Below, piece by piece: positions 33,889 to 44,180 of a stretch of 64,000 nucleotides of DNA (positions within the stretch are counted from its first letter, which is position 1; the number at the start of each line of letters is the position of its first letter). Under the pieces are notes generated by a model. It was not told the DNA's origin and ran no database searches. It worked only from the letters and a program-made list of their open reading frames with translations. The stretch is from Liolophura sinensis (taxonomy: Eukaryota > Mollusca > Polyplacophora > Chitonida > Chitonidae): contig NW_027017954.1 in the NCBI RefSeq assembly GCF_032854445.1, positions 434,001-498,000 of the forward strand. The letters run 5' to 3'. The translations under genes and the position numbers were made by a program.

Positions 33889-34846
33889 TCCGCTTCGGTG
33901 CGGTAGATCCAGGGTCAATCCTGGATCCACTCACACCACATCAGTATAATGGCTCGGGTTTGGCAGCTGACTTGCCTTCGGTAAAGCAGGGCGCGTAGCG
34001 GTTATGTCGACAAGTTTGACAAAACCTTAAGATCATGAGCGACTGGCGGGGTCTGATCAGATTCAGTTTCGTTGCGCGTGGATCGACCTCGACTGGAGGC
34101 ACCTGTGAGCAAATACTTATAGCAGCGTTAATGATGTAGGAGGCCCGTGTACACGGTGCGTGGATGTATAATATATTATATACAATATATAATATACCTT
34201 TAAGTTGTCTTTGCTGTGGAAATTTAAGGTTTCTTGGAAAATTCTCTTGTCCATTTATTCCAACTTTTCTACACTCCCCATGTACATCATATGCTTTGTA
34301 CCTTGGAAGAGGTGTCGTACAAGCACAGTCTAAGATTGCAAATATCGATAAGCTTATTTTCCAGCTCATCGGTCCACTTTATAATCGCCATTTCCATAGT
34401 GCAACTCGTGCATTCCTGGGAGCAACTGTTACCAAGTGGACACAAGCACGTGTAGATCGGCGGAACTTGGTATAACTGGATGCTTTGACTCGCGGAAAAG
34501 TCGAACTTGTTCAATTCTGAGCAACTGCAGAGTCAGCAGTTGTCGGTGATCGCAAACGCGCGTAGATCGATCGTATGCCCCCAGTTGCTGCCAGCTTCTC
34601 CTAGTTGCTTCCAGTTGCCAAAAACTCAGTGGCTCCCAGTCGCAAGGTCGACATACGCACGACTGAAGTCGTCTAACTGAAACTGCACCAGATAAAGGAG
34701 CGGTGGAAAACCGTCCTTCAACAAGGAGGCACATTACACGTACATGCACTCTAAGGACTCCTTCGTCATCATATGACTGAAAAAATGACTGTTAAGTACG
34801 ACGTTAAACCCCTTTGCACTCACTCACTCACTCACCCACTCACTCT
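33889..34846 (+). repeat. SINE-2, 5'-truncated and split by an insertion
   Basis: Starts inside the head (CCGCTTCGGTGCGGTAGATC), breaks after CTTGCCTTCGGTAA, resumes at 34668 with GTCGTCTAACTGAAACTGCA and ends in ACTCACTCACTCACCCACTC. Confidence 0.85.
33985..34667. mobile_element. 683-bp insertion inside SINE-2
   Basis: Its ends share an inverted TATGTCGAC (34004 region, and GTCGACATA near 34648) in imperfect terminal repeats. It contains an AT palindrome (34166-34197) and several CCAGTTGC copies. No coding motif; probably a non-autonomous DNA element, family not recognised. Confidence 0.55.
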
Positions 34847-35455
34847 AAACAGGAGGTAAGTAAGAAATGTGTCACATTGAAAGTTGTGCACGTTATGGAA
34901 GGCCCCCAAAATAGAAGACAAATAGGTAATGTGTCACATTGAAAGTTGTGCACATTATGGAAGGCCCCAAAAACAGAAAATAAGTAGGTAATGTGTCACA
35001 TTGAAAGTTGTGCACATTATGGAAGGTCCCCAAAACAGAAAATAAGTAGGTAATGTGTCACATTGAAAGTTGTGCACATTATGGAAGGCCCCCAAAACAG
35101 AAGATAAGTAGGTAATGTGTCACATTGAAAGTTGTGCAGATAATGGAAAACCCAAAACAGGGAATAAGGTACGTAATGTGTCACATTGAAAGTTGTGCAC
35201 ATTATGGAAGGCCCCAAAACAGAAGATAAGTAGTTAATGTGTCACATTGAAATTTGTGCAGATAATGGAAAACCCAAAGCAGGGAATAAGGTACGTAATG
35301 TGTCACAATGAAAGTTGTGCACATCATTGAAAGCCCACAAAACAAGAGACAAGGAGGTAATTTGTCACAATGAAAGTTGTCCAGGCGATAGACCCCAATA
35401 GAGGGGATCAGGTGCATACATATAGGTAGTCTGTCACATTGACCACAAAGTGCTG
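34847..35455 (+). repeat. Minisatellite seeded by exon 22, right part
   Basis: More regular ~62-66-bp units: AGTAGGTAATGTGTCACATT, GAAAGTTGTGCACATTATGG, AAGGCCCCCAAAACAGAA. Units here are more alike than in the left part, consistent with later expansion. Confidence 0.9.
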
Positions 35456-36138
35456 CATAAAATGCTGAGAATATTCTGAGTGTGTGACTATCGAGAATTA
35501 CAAGGCAGCGAAAAAGTTCGCGCGGCAAATTGTTATTTGCTTTATTATACATTCAATAACAGTTCAGTCTGTCGAACACCCGAGGGGTTCACTCAACTGA
35601 ACCCTAACATCAGGACATTTCAGATTGCTTATCCTCCAATCTTTCAAGTTCCATTATGGCAATAAGCGCTATTTGGAATTAGTTGGAGATCAGTTGGCTT
35701 TCCCAAATTTGGTACACGTCTCTGTACTTCATATTTTATGCGCGAGTGAGAAAGTACTCACTACGGGTACCCAGGTTTCTTCCACCCATAAAACCTGTCC
35801 CCTGATACAAGTGTACATTGGTGTAAAACTCCTGGCCCCAGGGTCACGAAGCGATCTTAGACTTAATTCAAAATTTAACTAATTAAATTTGATATGTTCC
35901 TTTCCATTATTTTAGCTGTTATTTCTTTTACAATAACTTACCCATAATTTACGTTGTCAAGCAATAGTTTGTCCTTGGTACGTTGGAAATAAAAATTTTA
36001 AAGTGATTTGAACATTTGACTTAAATCTAGGATCGCCTAATGATGCCGTGGCCAGAAATAATCTGCAGATTACATCATGCAATAAAAAGTCAAGTATACA
36101 ATACATAAATTTATTATACTTTATTTTCTTGCACACAG
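35456..36138 (+). other. Rest of intron 22, with a MITE
   Basis: MITE-like element at 35832-36051; acceptor TTCTTGCACACAG at its end. Confidence 0.65.
35832..36051. mobile_element. MITE (family F3), ~220 bp
   Basis: Terminal inverted repeats: the left end GGCCCCAGGGTCACGAAGCG + ATCTTAGACTTAA pairs with the right end reversed, GGCCACGGCATCATTAGGCG + ATCCTAGATTTAAG. Confidence 0.7.
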
Positions 36139-36261
36139 AATGTTGGGGTGTATTGGACAGATAGGAAGGAAACGTTTAAACCGTTCGAGATGGAGGTGAC
36201 AGATGTTGACCAGAGAGCGGAATTCTCCACTTGGACTTACGAACTGAGCCACAAAGACAAG
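36139..36261 (+). CDS. RPTP exon 23: D2
   Basis: 123 bp, phase 0-0, donor AAG|GTAAAG. Encodes NVGVYWTDRKETFKPFEMEV and TYELSHKDK. Read from the phase-1 end of exon 22 it would hit TAG after eight codons. Confidence 0.88.
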
Positions 36262-36839
36262 GTAAAGCCCTTCTATACTGTTCAGTATGTCAAACAAATG
36301 CAATTTTTTCTGAGAACTTTAATTCAGAGATGAAAAGAAAAATGTCTGTTATCTTTGTGATATATTAGTTGCTATTTTTCATGACTGAAAGTTCATATTC
36401 TGGATCTGGGCATCGAACTGATATTCCAACATCACCCCCCTCCCCCCCCCCCTTCCAAATAAAATGGTGGTTCGGGTTCAACAACCTTAAAACCAATTCC
36501 AAAAGAACCCTGAACACAGTCCACAAAGGTCTTTGTCCATGTACTAAGTCCGACATTTGGACGGGTTCATGAAAAGAGAAGCATATAACGGTTTTTGAAT
36601 AGTAATAGAAAGACCCAAAGATCCAGATCTTCTACCATGCCAGTTTATCGGTTGTTGATAGCCAATATATATCTCGGTTGCGCTTTTAGCGCTAGTGTTC
36701 AAGCTCGAACTGAACGTCTCCGTTGAACTAAGTGCACGATCTTCACGTGCGTACTGTGCTGTACTGTGCAAAAGTTTGAAAGAATCGATTAATACGCGTG
36801 CGACATTTTTAAAAAGCAAAAACAACAAGAAACAAAACG

Positions 36840-37097
36840 GGGCCTCCGTGACCGTGGTAGTTATCGCACCAGCACGGCGCATTGATCCAGAAGCCTCTCT
36901 CCAATTCAATCGCTGTGAGTTCAAGTCCAGACTATCCTGGCTTCATATCTGGAGGTACCTGGGAAGGCTTGCCAACATTCAGCGGTTTTTCGTGGGTTTT
37001 CCTCGGCTTCTGTCCGGCTTCTGTCCGGTTTCCCCCCACCATCGTATTGTAAAATATTCTTGAGTACGGCGCAAAACGCCAATCAAATAAATAAATC
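36840..37097 (+). repeat. SINE-1, diverged full length
   Basis: GGCCTCCGTGACCGTGGTAG head, GAGTTCAAGTCC, CAAATAAATAAATC tail. AAACAAAACGG before and AAACAAAACAAAAGG after look like a target-site duplication. Confidence 0.85.
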
Positions 37098-37992
37098 AAA
37101 CAAAACAAAAGGGCTGGCGGTGCCCATCTAACTGTAATAACACCTTTATTTAAAGAAAGAAGAATGACTCATGTCTTGTCACAAGCTGCGACGCATAAAC
37201 ATAACTCACCTTAGAACAGGAAGAATACTAACTCCAACAACAGCTTGAACACACTTCACCAACACAAATGCGCGTTGCAGCTGAAAATAGAGAATAGAAA
37301 TTGATCATCCCCATGCAAAAAATTTTGTCGATTTTTACTTTCGGTCACAGGGCAAACTTGGGCTAGACATTATGGACTGATCACATCAGAATGAAAAGTG
37401 AACCCTTCATAAGAATGTCTCATAATGTAACCAAGAAAATTAGTTCATAACAACACATATAAAACATGACCAATCACCACAACCTTTAAACCAGTGGGAT
37501 GTTATAACCCTATACAAAAAAGAATTGTAATGTTTTGAAACAGCATCGCTGTGGTTAAATTCAAAATCGATTCTTTTCTTTGTCGAGCGCTTTTAAATCT
37601 TTTGGTCCTAGTTTGTTTAAAAATACGATGTAAAATCTAAAGCATATCTCTTCGTGTCCAATATATAGCGAAACTACGACTATCAGCCTATAGTGTAGCA
37701 GCTGTTGGACGTTGGACGAAATGGACGATCAGGGTCAATAATCGCATGGCTCATTCCCAAAAAGACACAAACACAAACCACCAAAGAACTAAGAAAGTAC
37801 ATATAATATACCTAAATAGGATGCAATCATGCAAAGAAAAGCAGTCAGCAGTTTCCAACGATCATGGAAAGACGAAAGGAATTTCACTGGCAAAGAGGCC
37901 ACTCAAAACACAAGAACCTAGCGCTAGATCACGCCAGATGTGGATTCAGTCTCATTCACCGACAGGGATTTTCCCGAAATGTCATTCTTCAT

Positions 37993-38106
37993 TTGTTTAT
38001 TTATTTGATTGGTGTTTTACGCCGTACTCAAGAATATTTCACTTATACGACGGCGGCCAGCATTATGGTGGTAGGAAACCGGGCAGAGCCCAGGGGAAAC
38101 CCACGA
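37993..38106 (-). repeat. SINE-1 fragment
   Basis: TTTATTTATTTGATTGGTGT tail and core, cut off after CCCAGGGGAAACCCACGAT. Confidence 0.9.
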
Positions 38107-38693
38107 TAAAGAATGGTACAGATATAAGTCCGATCAGCGGTGTCATGTTAGTACAGGAATAACTGAGTCTATAATTCATTATAATTTATGTTATTATGTT
38201 TATAAAAAAATAATGCATAAGACACGGATAGAGACTTAGCCCAGGCTGATCTTCCGTGAGACTCTCGGAGGGAAAGGAAGTAATATAGAATGTTGATAAA
38301 TCTAAGCTATGTTTTTTGCAAAACAAACAAGTTAGGTAATATAATACATTTCACACGGCAAGTTATTCAAATGACAAACTATTCACACAGGCATGAAAAC
38401 ACCATTCAAAAGGGCAAAAGGCAAAATGATTTGTACCTATAAAGGTGGTATGCATGATAAATTACAGGAAACTGGCATGACTGAAGCAATGAGCACAGGA
38501 TAGTGGGAGGAGGCCATTACTGACTCCTCCCTGCACTCACAGCGTAAAGGAACCTGTGTTGTACATGTGTACATCACAAGAGGGAAACTGTGTATTTTAC
38601 ACACTTTAATTGCAGAGTCTTCCTGAACGTTCTACATTATCCTGATGAATACTGTAAATTTTATTTATGATCGAATTTGATGAATATTTCCAG

Positions 38694-38842
38694 AAAGCAC
38701 CTCAGCCCATCAAACAATTCCGCTGTCCATTTTTCACGAGTGAACCAACACTGGAGACTATACCAACGCTTTTGACTGTACTGCAGAATGTTAACATGTG
38801 GCGAGATAAGGCTGGCGACGGGCCTGTACTGGTTCATTGCAG
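38694..38842 (+). CDS. RPTP exon 24: D2, region of the WPD loop
   Basis: Acceptor ATATTTCCAG, donor GCAG|GTTAGC, 149 bp, phase 0-2. Encodes KAPQPIKQFRCPFFTSEPTL..GPVLVHC. No WPD motif in the expected place, as in many inactive D2 domains. Confidence 0.88.
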
Positions 38843-39956
38843 GTTAGCTAAGCATTACTCGTATATGATGTGTGCCAATAGAGCCCTTCTATGGCAGACA
38901 ACTGCCCGCTGCCACTGTACTTTCTCTTACATGCGAAATTATACATTCTCACTCCAGAGAAATATAGCGGGTTTTTGTATTTTATAAGGCAAAGACACCT
39001 CAGGATTTTTGCTCATATAGTGTTAAAATGTAAATAATGCTTAGTATTTGTTGAAAACGAGGTCTCCATATAAAATGTAATAAAGCCAAAATCAGATTTT
39101 GAAATAATAAGCTTATGTAAACAAAATAACCGTATGTAGACAGAAGTAGTTTATGCTCTGAGACATTGGGCCGTCGGCATACGGCTGTCCTGGTTACCTA
39201 TGTAATCGTGATGAAGCCTCATAATGACTCAGTTTGCACTCTTACGTACGATAGCCCGAGTCTGCAGCTTGTTGACTTTAGTATTTGGGCCAAACCTTTT
39301 CATATTTACAAGGGGCAATAACGAGTTCAGACCATTCGCTGTACACCTATCACACTGTCGTCGCTGCTCTGGTTTCACTCTCTGCTGTACGCCTATCATA
39401 CTGTCGTCGCTGCTGTGGTTTTATTATATGCAGTACGTCTACCACACTTTCGTCGCTGCTCTGGGTTTACTCTCTATGCTGTAGGTTTATCACACTGTCA
39501 TCGTTGCTCTGGTTTACTCTCTATGCTGTAGGTCTAATTATGTTTATCTCATTTTTGATATTCGCTTAATTGGGAATGTAAATTATGTTCTTTAAGGGTG
39601 ACCTGTTTGTGGCATTCGAAGTTTTTAATATTTTTAGTGTTTACAACGATTCATAGGTTTTACTATTACAAAATTATCGTTAAGAACAAAGATTGTAACA
39701 TATTTCTAAAAATGAATTAGCGCAGACATAGAAACAAATTAGACAAAACTGACAAAATATGAAGGGCCACCCTACTTGTATGTGAGCCAACATATCTGGC
39801 GAAAAGATGAAAAATTAGCAGTAAATGAATGTTACCTGTATAATATAAATTATACGATCATAATGTGAGTGCGCATTACTTGCTTTTAAGATTGATGATG
39901 AAGAAATACAGGCTTACGTGTATGATTAAAATAATATATGCCCCGATTGTACCCAG
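38843..39956 (+). other. Intron 24 with a ~51-bp tandem repeat
   Basis: Tandem repeat at about 39335-39535; otherwise nothing recognised. Confidence 0.65.
39335..39535 (+). repeat. ~51-bp tandem repeat, about four copies
   Basis: Unit: TATCACACTGTCGTCGCTGC, TCTGGTTTACTCTCTATGCT, GTAGGTC. Two copies of the same unit occur at 60508-60600. Confidence 0.85.
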
Positions 39957-40092
39957 GGATGGCGTGACAAAGAGTGGGTTGTTCTGCGTGGCTTGGACTG
40001 TGCTAGAAAGACTGAAGGTTGACCAGAACGTCAATATCCTACAGACCATCAAGCAGATGAGGAACAACAGACCGGAGATTATAACAGATGTG
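39957..40092 (+). CDS. RPTP exon 25: D2 P-loop, degenerate
   Basis: Acceptor GATTGTACCCAG, donor GTG|GTATGA, 136 bp, phase 2-0. Completes HC-RDGVTKSGLFCVA: the Cys is kept but the invariant Arg of HCx5R is Lys, so D2 is expected to be catalytically poor or dead and to serve in regulation or scaffolding. Confidence 0.9.
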
Positions 40093-40613
40093 GTATGATT
40101 ACTTATAACATTATTAAACAGATAACTATATCAGTGTCATTTTCGTATGAAACATATGAGTGATAGTCTTTCTTTTAATGATGTACTAATGCTGGTGCCA
40201 TTGCTAAACGTGGAACTCCAAATCGACCACAGTACTTCTACTTATTAAATAAAAATAACACAAATATAATTATGACCTTACGCGTATGAATCTATTTCAA
40301 TGCTCAGTGACTTTTGGAGAAAGAAAAGGATCATACGTCGACTTATAAATGTCTTAATAATGAATATAGTATAGATGCGTGTAGAATTTGAATGTCAAAA
40401 ATCAGAAACTTATGTGCTTCGAACCTTATCCTTGTCATTTACCATCTGTTTTCTTTAGACTTTACCCTATTTTAGGGTCATCTTGCTTACCATTTGCCAT
40501 CTGTCTTTTTTTTTTCTCATCTACCCTATTTATGGCCAGCTTGCTTACCATTTATCATATGTATTTTTCATCCTTTACCCTTTTTTTATGGTCAGCTTAA
40601 CTTCATCCACCAG
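40093..40613 (+). other. Intron 25, with a tandem repeat at its 3' end
   Basis: From about 40437 to 40610 a ~60-bp unit (CTTGCTTACCATTTGCCATC, pyrimidine run, TACCCTATTTATGG) repeats about three times and forms the pyrimidine tract of the last acceptor. Confidence 0.7.
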
Positions 40614-40691
40614 GTCGTCATGGGATATCTGGACAACTTCCAAACCTACGCTAATTTCAGACCAATGACAACAGTTTCGGAGGCGATGTAA
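40614..40691 (+). CDS. RPTP exon 26: C-terminus and stop
   Basis: Acceptor CATCCACCAG, 25 codons plus TAA (40689-40691). Encodes VVMGYLDNFQTYANFRPMTT then VSEAM. YLDNFQTYANF resembles the C-terminal ends of RPTP D2 domains. Confidence 0.88.
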   Translation, partial: VVMGYLDNFQTYANFRPMTTVSEAM

Positions 40692-40825
40692 AATAAGTTC
40701 AGCAAAGATTCCACTAATAGTTTCTACGCTATGACTGGATTAATCAAAACTGTTTCTTATTTCCATTCGCTAAACTTGCCGTGGCCTCAGTGCTATATAT
40801 TTGTGTAACTTTATGCCATAACTGA

Positions 40826-41340
40826 TGAGCTTTTATGTCAATGGTTTGTCACTGTTGATTCTGTTGGTGTTGATTAAAACTGTGTTGTGCTGGGCTTGCT
40901 ACTCACTTTGTTGTTGTTGTAAAGGTAGGTGTTCAGGACGTGAAGTTTGTGTTGTAACTGTTGTGAAAATGCGTTCAAATCATGACTATTGTGTGCTTAT
41001 TGCTGTAAAGATGCTTTGTTCCTGTAACGGTCATTTAGATGATTGAGTTATTGATTTAATAATGCGGTTTCTAGGTCATGATGATAGTGCTATGTTTGGT
41101 GTAAATTTACGTTTTTTAGATCATGATGATTGTTTTATTGATTTAGTAATACACTTTTTAGGGCATGATCATAGTGTTTTGATTGGTGTAAGTTTTCGTT
41201 TTCAGATCATGATAATAGTACGGTGATTGGTGTAAAGTTACTTTTGTAGGTCGTGATGACTGTGCTGTTGACAAAGTCATAATAATAGTTATGTTAATGG
41301 TGTAAATTTACGGTTTATAGGTCATTATTTATACTTATAT
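40826..41340 (+). repeat. ~50-bp degenerate tandem repeat
   Basis: Recurring AGGTCATGATGATAGTG..ATTGGTGTAAATTTACGTTTT. Related units continue at 42700-43500, so both were probably one array now split by other sequence. Confidence 0.75.
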
Positions 41341-41689
41341 TGCTACGAAATTTTCGGATTTTGGTTAATTTTTTTTTCTCATAAATGTGCGATTTTGATA
41401 ACAAATTAGTTATGCCGTCATCACCGTAAATGGTATTGCTTAGGTTGAAAGGGGAAGAAAACATAACAATGATGTCAAAATTAGATGGAAGAGCGTTAAA
41501 AGTTATCTGCAAATATGGTCTTTAATATTTTTCTTATTTTTCTTTTGCAGTAGAAAAGGGTATTACAATATTTTTTTTGTATACTGGGTGTGTGGGACCA
41601 CCTTTTGGTATTTATCGTTACATAATAATGTGCTAAATAAGGATGTGATGCCTGTCTAATACATTTACTTGACTTGTTGTTTATATCCG

Positions 41690-41690
<1 letters not shown>

Positions 41691-41734
<44 letters not shown>

Positions 41735-41736
41735 AC

Positions 41737-41808
<72 letters not shown>

Positions 41809-41823
41809 ACACAAACACACACA
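41691..41823. repeat. (CA)n microsatellite, ~130 bp
   Basis: Uninterrupted ACACAC runs with a few T, G and A changes. It produces artificial Cys-Val and Thr-His frames. Confidence 0.97.
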
Positions 41824-42234
41824 TGTTGAACACATTTTTTTAGCTGAAAAGACCAAATTCTAGTGCAAATATATTGATTACACCTGTGTTACATCCTCAT
41901 TTAAAGCATTATCACACAAAGACTATATATAACAAAAACTGGTCCAGAATACAAAAAAACATATTTTCCTTTTCTCTTTTAAAGAAAAATTTTAAAAAGC
42001 CCACATTTTCAACTAACTTTTCGCACTCTTTCATCTGAAGTTGATGTATTTTTTGTTTTCTCCACCTTCAATTTGTTCAGTTTGTTGCTATTGGTAAACT
42101 TGTGCTTTTATGCCACAGACATATTCTCACATACCTATTATAAACGTTTACTTCTCACAAAGATGTGCATCGTAATTGCTTTATTCGCATTGAAATATAT
42201 TTTTGATACTTAAATTTATTTACAAGAATTTAAC

Positions 42235-42382
42235 GTGGGAAGGTCAGACAACAACCTGCGGATGACCATGGGTTTCCTGCGGGGCTCTGCCCGGTTTCCT
42301 CCCATCATAAAACTGTCTAATGTCGCGTAAGTGAAATATTGAGTACGGCGTAAAACACCAAGCAAATACATAAATAAATATT
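42235..42382 (+). repeat. SINE-1 fragment (core and tail)
   Basis: CGTGGGAAGGTCAGACAACA, CGGTTTCCTCCCATCATAAA, TACGGCGTAAAACACCAAGC. Confidence 0.88.
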
Positions 42383-42699
42383 TACGAGAACAAACCTAGT
42401 AAATCCATTTAAAATATACAGGTTAGTAATCACTTATTTACCTGTTAGAAGTATGCAATCTTCCTCGTACAATGTTTAGAACTGTTTAAAAAAAATGGCG
42501 CATTCGTTTGAAAGACTCCTAGCATTTTGGATATCTAGCATATCTTTGACATTTCTTAGACACAGTGTGTTGTGTGACGATTTTATATTATTTACAATTG
42601 GAGTGGTCAACTTTTTATAACAAGTAAAGGTTTTGCGAAATGTAAAGCCACTTGGGTTAGTCATGCTGGATGAGATGTTATTGATATAAAGGTGAGGTG

Positions 42700-43500
42700 T
42701 TTTTAGTCCTGGCGATTTTTTTTTATTGTTGTAATGTCACACTGTATAGAGCATGTTGTGTCTGTTGTTATTGCGGTAAAGGCATGGTTATAGGTTGTGC
42801 TGGATCCGTTGGTATTGGAGTAAAGACACGGTCTTATCTATTTATTTATTTGATTGGTGTTTTACGGCCGTACTCAAGAATATTTCACTTAAGCAACAGC
42901 GGCTTCATTATGGTGGTGGGAGCCCGGGGAAACCCACGACCATCCGCAGGCTGCTGTCAGACCATCTCACGTACGGCCGGAGAGGAAGCCAGCATGAGCT
43001 GGACTTGAACTCACAGCGACCGCATTGGTGTGAGGCCACTGGGTCATTACGCTGCGCTTGTGCACTAATCAACTCATCCCCAGACACGCTTTTGGGCTAT
43101 GCTGTTCTATTGTTATTGGAGTACAATGCACAGTTTTATGGTCATCTTTATTGCTGTATACGCGGTACAAATACGGCTTGTGACCATGCTTATTGCTTTG
43201 TTATTGCTGTACAGGTGCGGGATTTAGGTCATATTGATAGTGTTTTGTTATTGCTGTCAAGGTGCAGGATTTTGGTCATGGTTATTGATGTGTTATTGCT
43301 GTACTGGTGCGGGATTTAGGTCATTGTTATTGCTTTGTTATTACTGCATAGGTGTGGGATTTAAGTGATATTTATAGTGTTTTGTTATTGCTGTCAAGTT
43401 GCAGGATTTAGGTCATGGTTATTGCCTTGTTATTGCTGTGCAGGATTTAGGTCATGTTGACTGTATTTGTTATTGCTGTAAAGATGCCTTTTTCAGGTCT
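42700..43500 (+). repeat. ~50-bp degenerate tandem repeat, interrupted by SINE-1
   Basis: Unit: GATTTAGGTCATGTTGATAG, TGTTTTGTTATTGCTGTCAA, GGTGCAG. The SINE-1 at 42837-43081 splits it. Confidence 0.75.
42837..43081 (-). repeat. SINE-1, full length, inside tandem repeat
   Basis: ATTTATTTATTTGATTGGTG tail through GAACTCACAGCGACCGCATT to a head remnant. AGACACGGTCTT and AGACACGCTTTT flank it as a likely target-site duplication. Confidence 0.88.
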
Positions 43501-43844
43501 TAATGAATGTGTTGTTATAGGTGTAAAACTTTCGTTTTTGAAGTCTTACTGAACCTATTTTTTATGCCATTTTGTTTATATTGTGATGTAATATTTTACG
43601 CCATGTTGGTAATGTTTTGTATTGCTATGAAGCCATGTGTATAGAACAAGTTACTTGTAGTTACGCTGCTCTTAATATACATGTACTTTCTAGCCTTAAA
43701 CTGAGTGGGTTGTTACTGATATCTGTGTTTCATTTAGTATATAGTTTAGTTAATTAACAGTTGTTTAAAAGTAAGCTAAAACATGAAGCAAGTTTCATCA
43801 TATAGACAATTGAAAATTTGGCCCAAAACTGCTTTCATTTATTT

Positions 43845-44180
43845 TTTTTAGATTTTTTGAAAAGTGTTAAGACATTCAAACATTTAAATTTTATGGTGGG
43901 CTTTCTATGAGCCATACTGACGGTATCTAGGAACTCTGACGTCACATCACCTTTTTTCCTGATGCACACTAGAAGGAAGGAATTTTTGAGAACATTATTT
44001 TAGCAACCTCTTACTCACGGGTAAAAAGTTGTTACAACACTCAGTGTCGTGATTAGAGTTGGAAGAACTTCCTGTGACGTCAGATTTCCTAAACTCTGAT
44101 AATATTTTCCATAAAGCCCATCTTTGAATTCCAAGGCTTGAACGCCTTTGACTCTCTTCACAAAAATCTAAGAAAAATTA
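43845..44180. mobile_element. Foldback MITE (family F1), second copy
   Basis: ~100-bp inverted ends (AGATTTTTTGAAAAGTGT .. ACAAAAATCTAAGAAA; GAACTCTGACGTCACA .. TGTGACGTCAGATTTC). Inner sequence matches the 16983-17325 copy in reverse orientation. Confidence 0.8.

Larger units (their letters stand above)
36262..38693 (+). other. Intron 23 with SINE-1 copies
   Basis: Two SINE-1 copies (36840-37097, plus; 37993-38106, minus) and a C-rich tract at 36436-36452; remainder unannotated. Confidence 0.65.
2..40691 (+). pseudogene. Receptor-type tyrosine phosphatase gene (FTP lectin-like + MEGF-type EGF ectodomain, TM, tandem PTP domains), 3' part, apparently disabled
   Basis: About 26 exons can be traced from splice sites, phase and protein motifs; the 5' end lies left of the window. 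By family, the product would be a single-pass membrane protein with a ligand-binding ectodomain and two cytoplasmic PTP domains that dephosphorylate tyrosines. Order seen: end of a fucolectin-like domain, cysteine-rich EGF-like exons, one TM helix, a YENH-containing juxtamembrane segment, D1 (YDHSRVVL, WPDHG, HCSAGIGRTGT) and D2 (HCRDGVTKSG, so the P-loop Arg is Lys and no WPD loop is visible). Three lesions affect the catalytic part: a frameshift between 23080 and 23521, TAG at 26900-26902, and a phase clash between 33126 and 36139. All other exon junctions keep frame, so decay is recent, or splicing is unusual, or the assembly has errors. Family identity is firm; pseudogene status is inference. 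Confidence 0.75.

Noticed and set aside
34164-34369. Overlapping frames around the AT palindrome
   Set aside because: They lie within the unclassified insertion in SINE-2, with no motif on either strand.
41496-41863. Cys-Val and Thr-His rich open frames
   Set aside because: Translation of the CA microsatellite in different frames.
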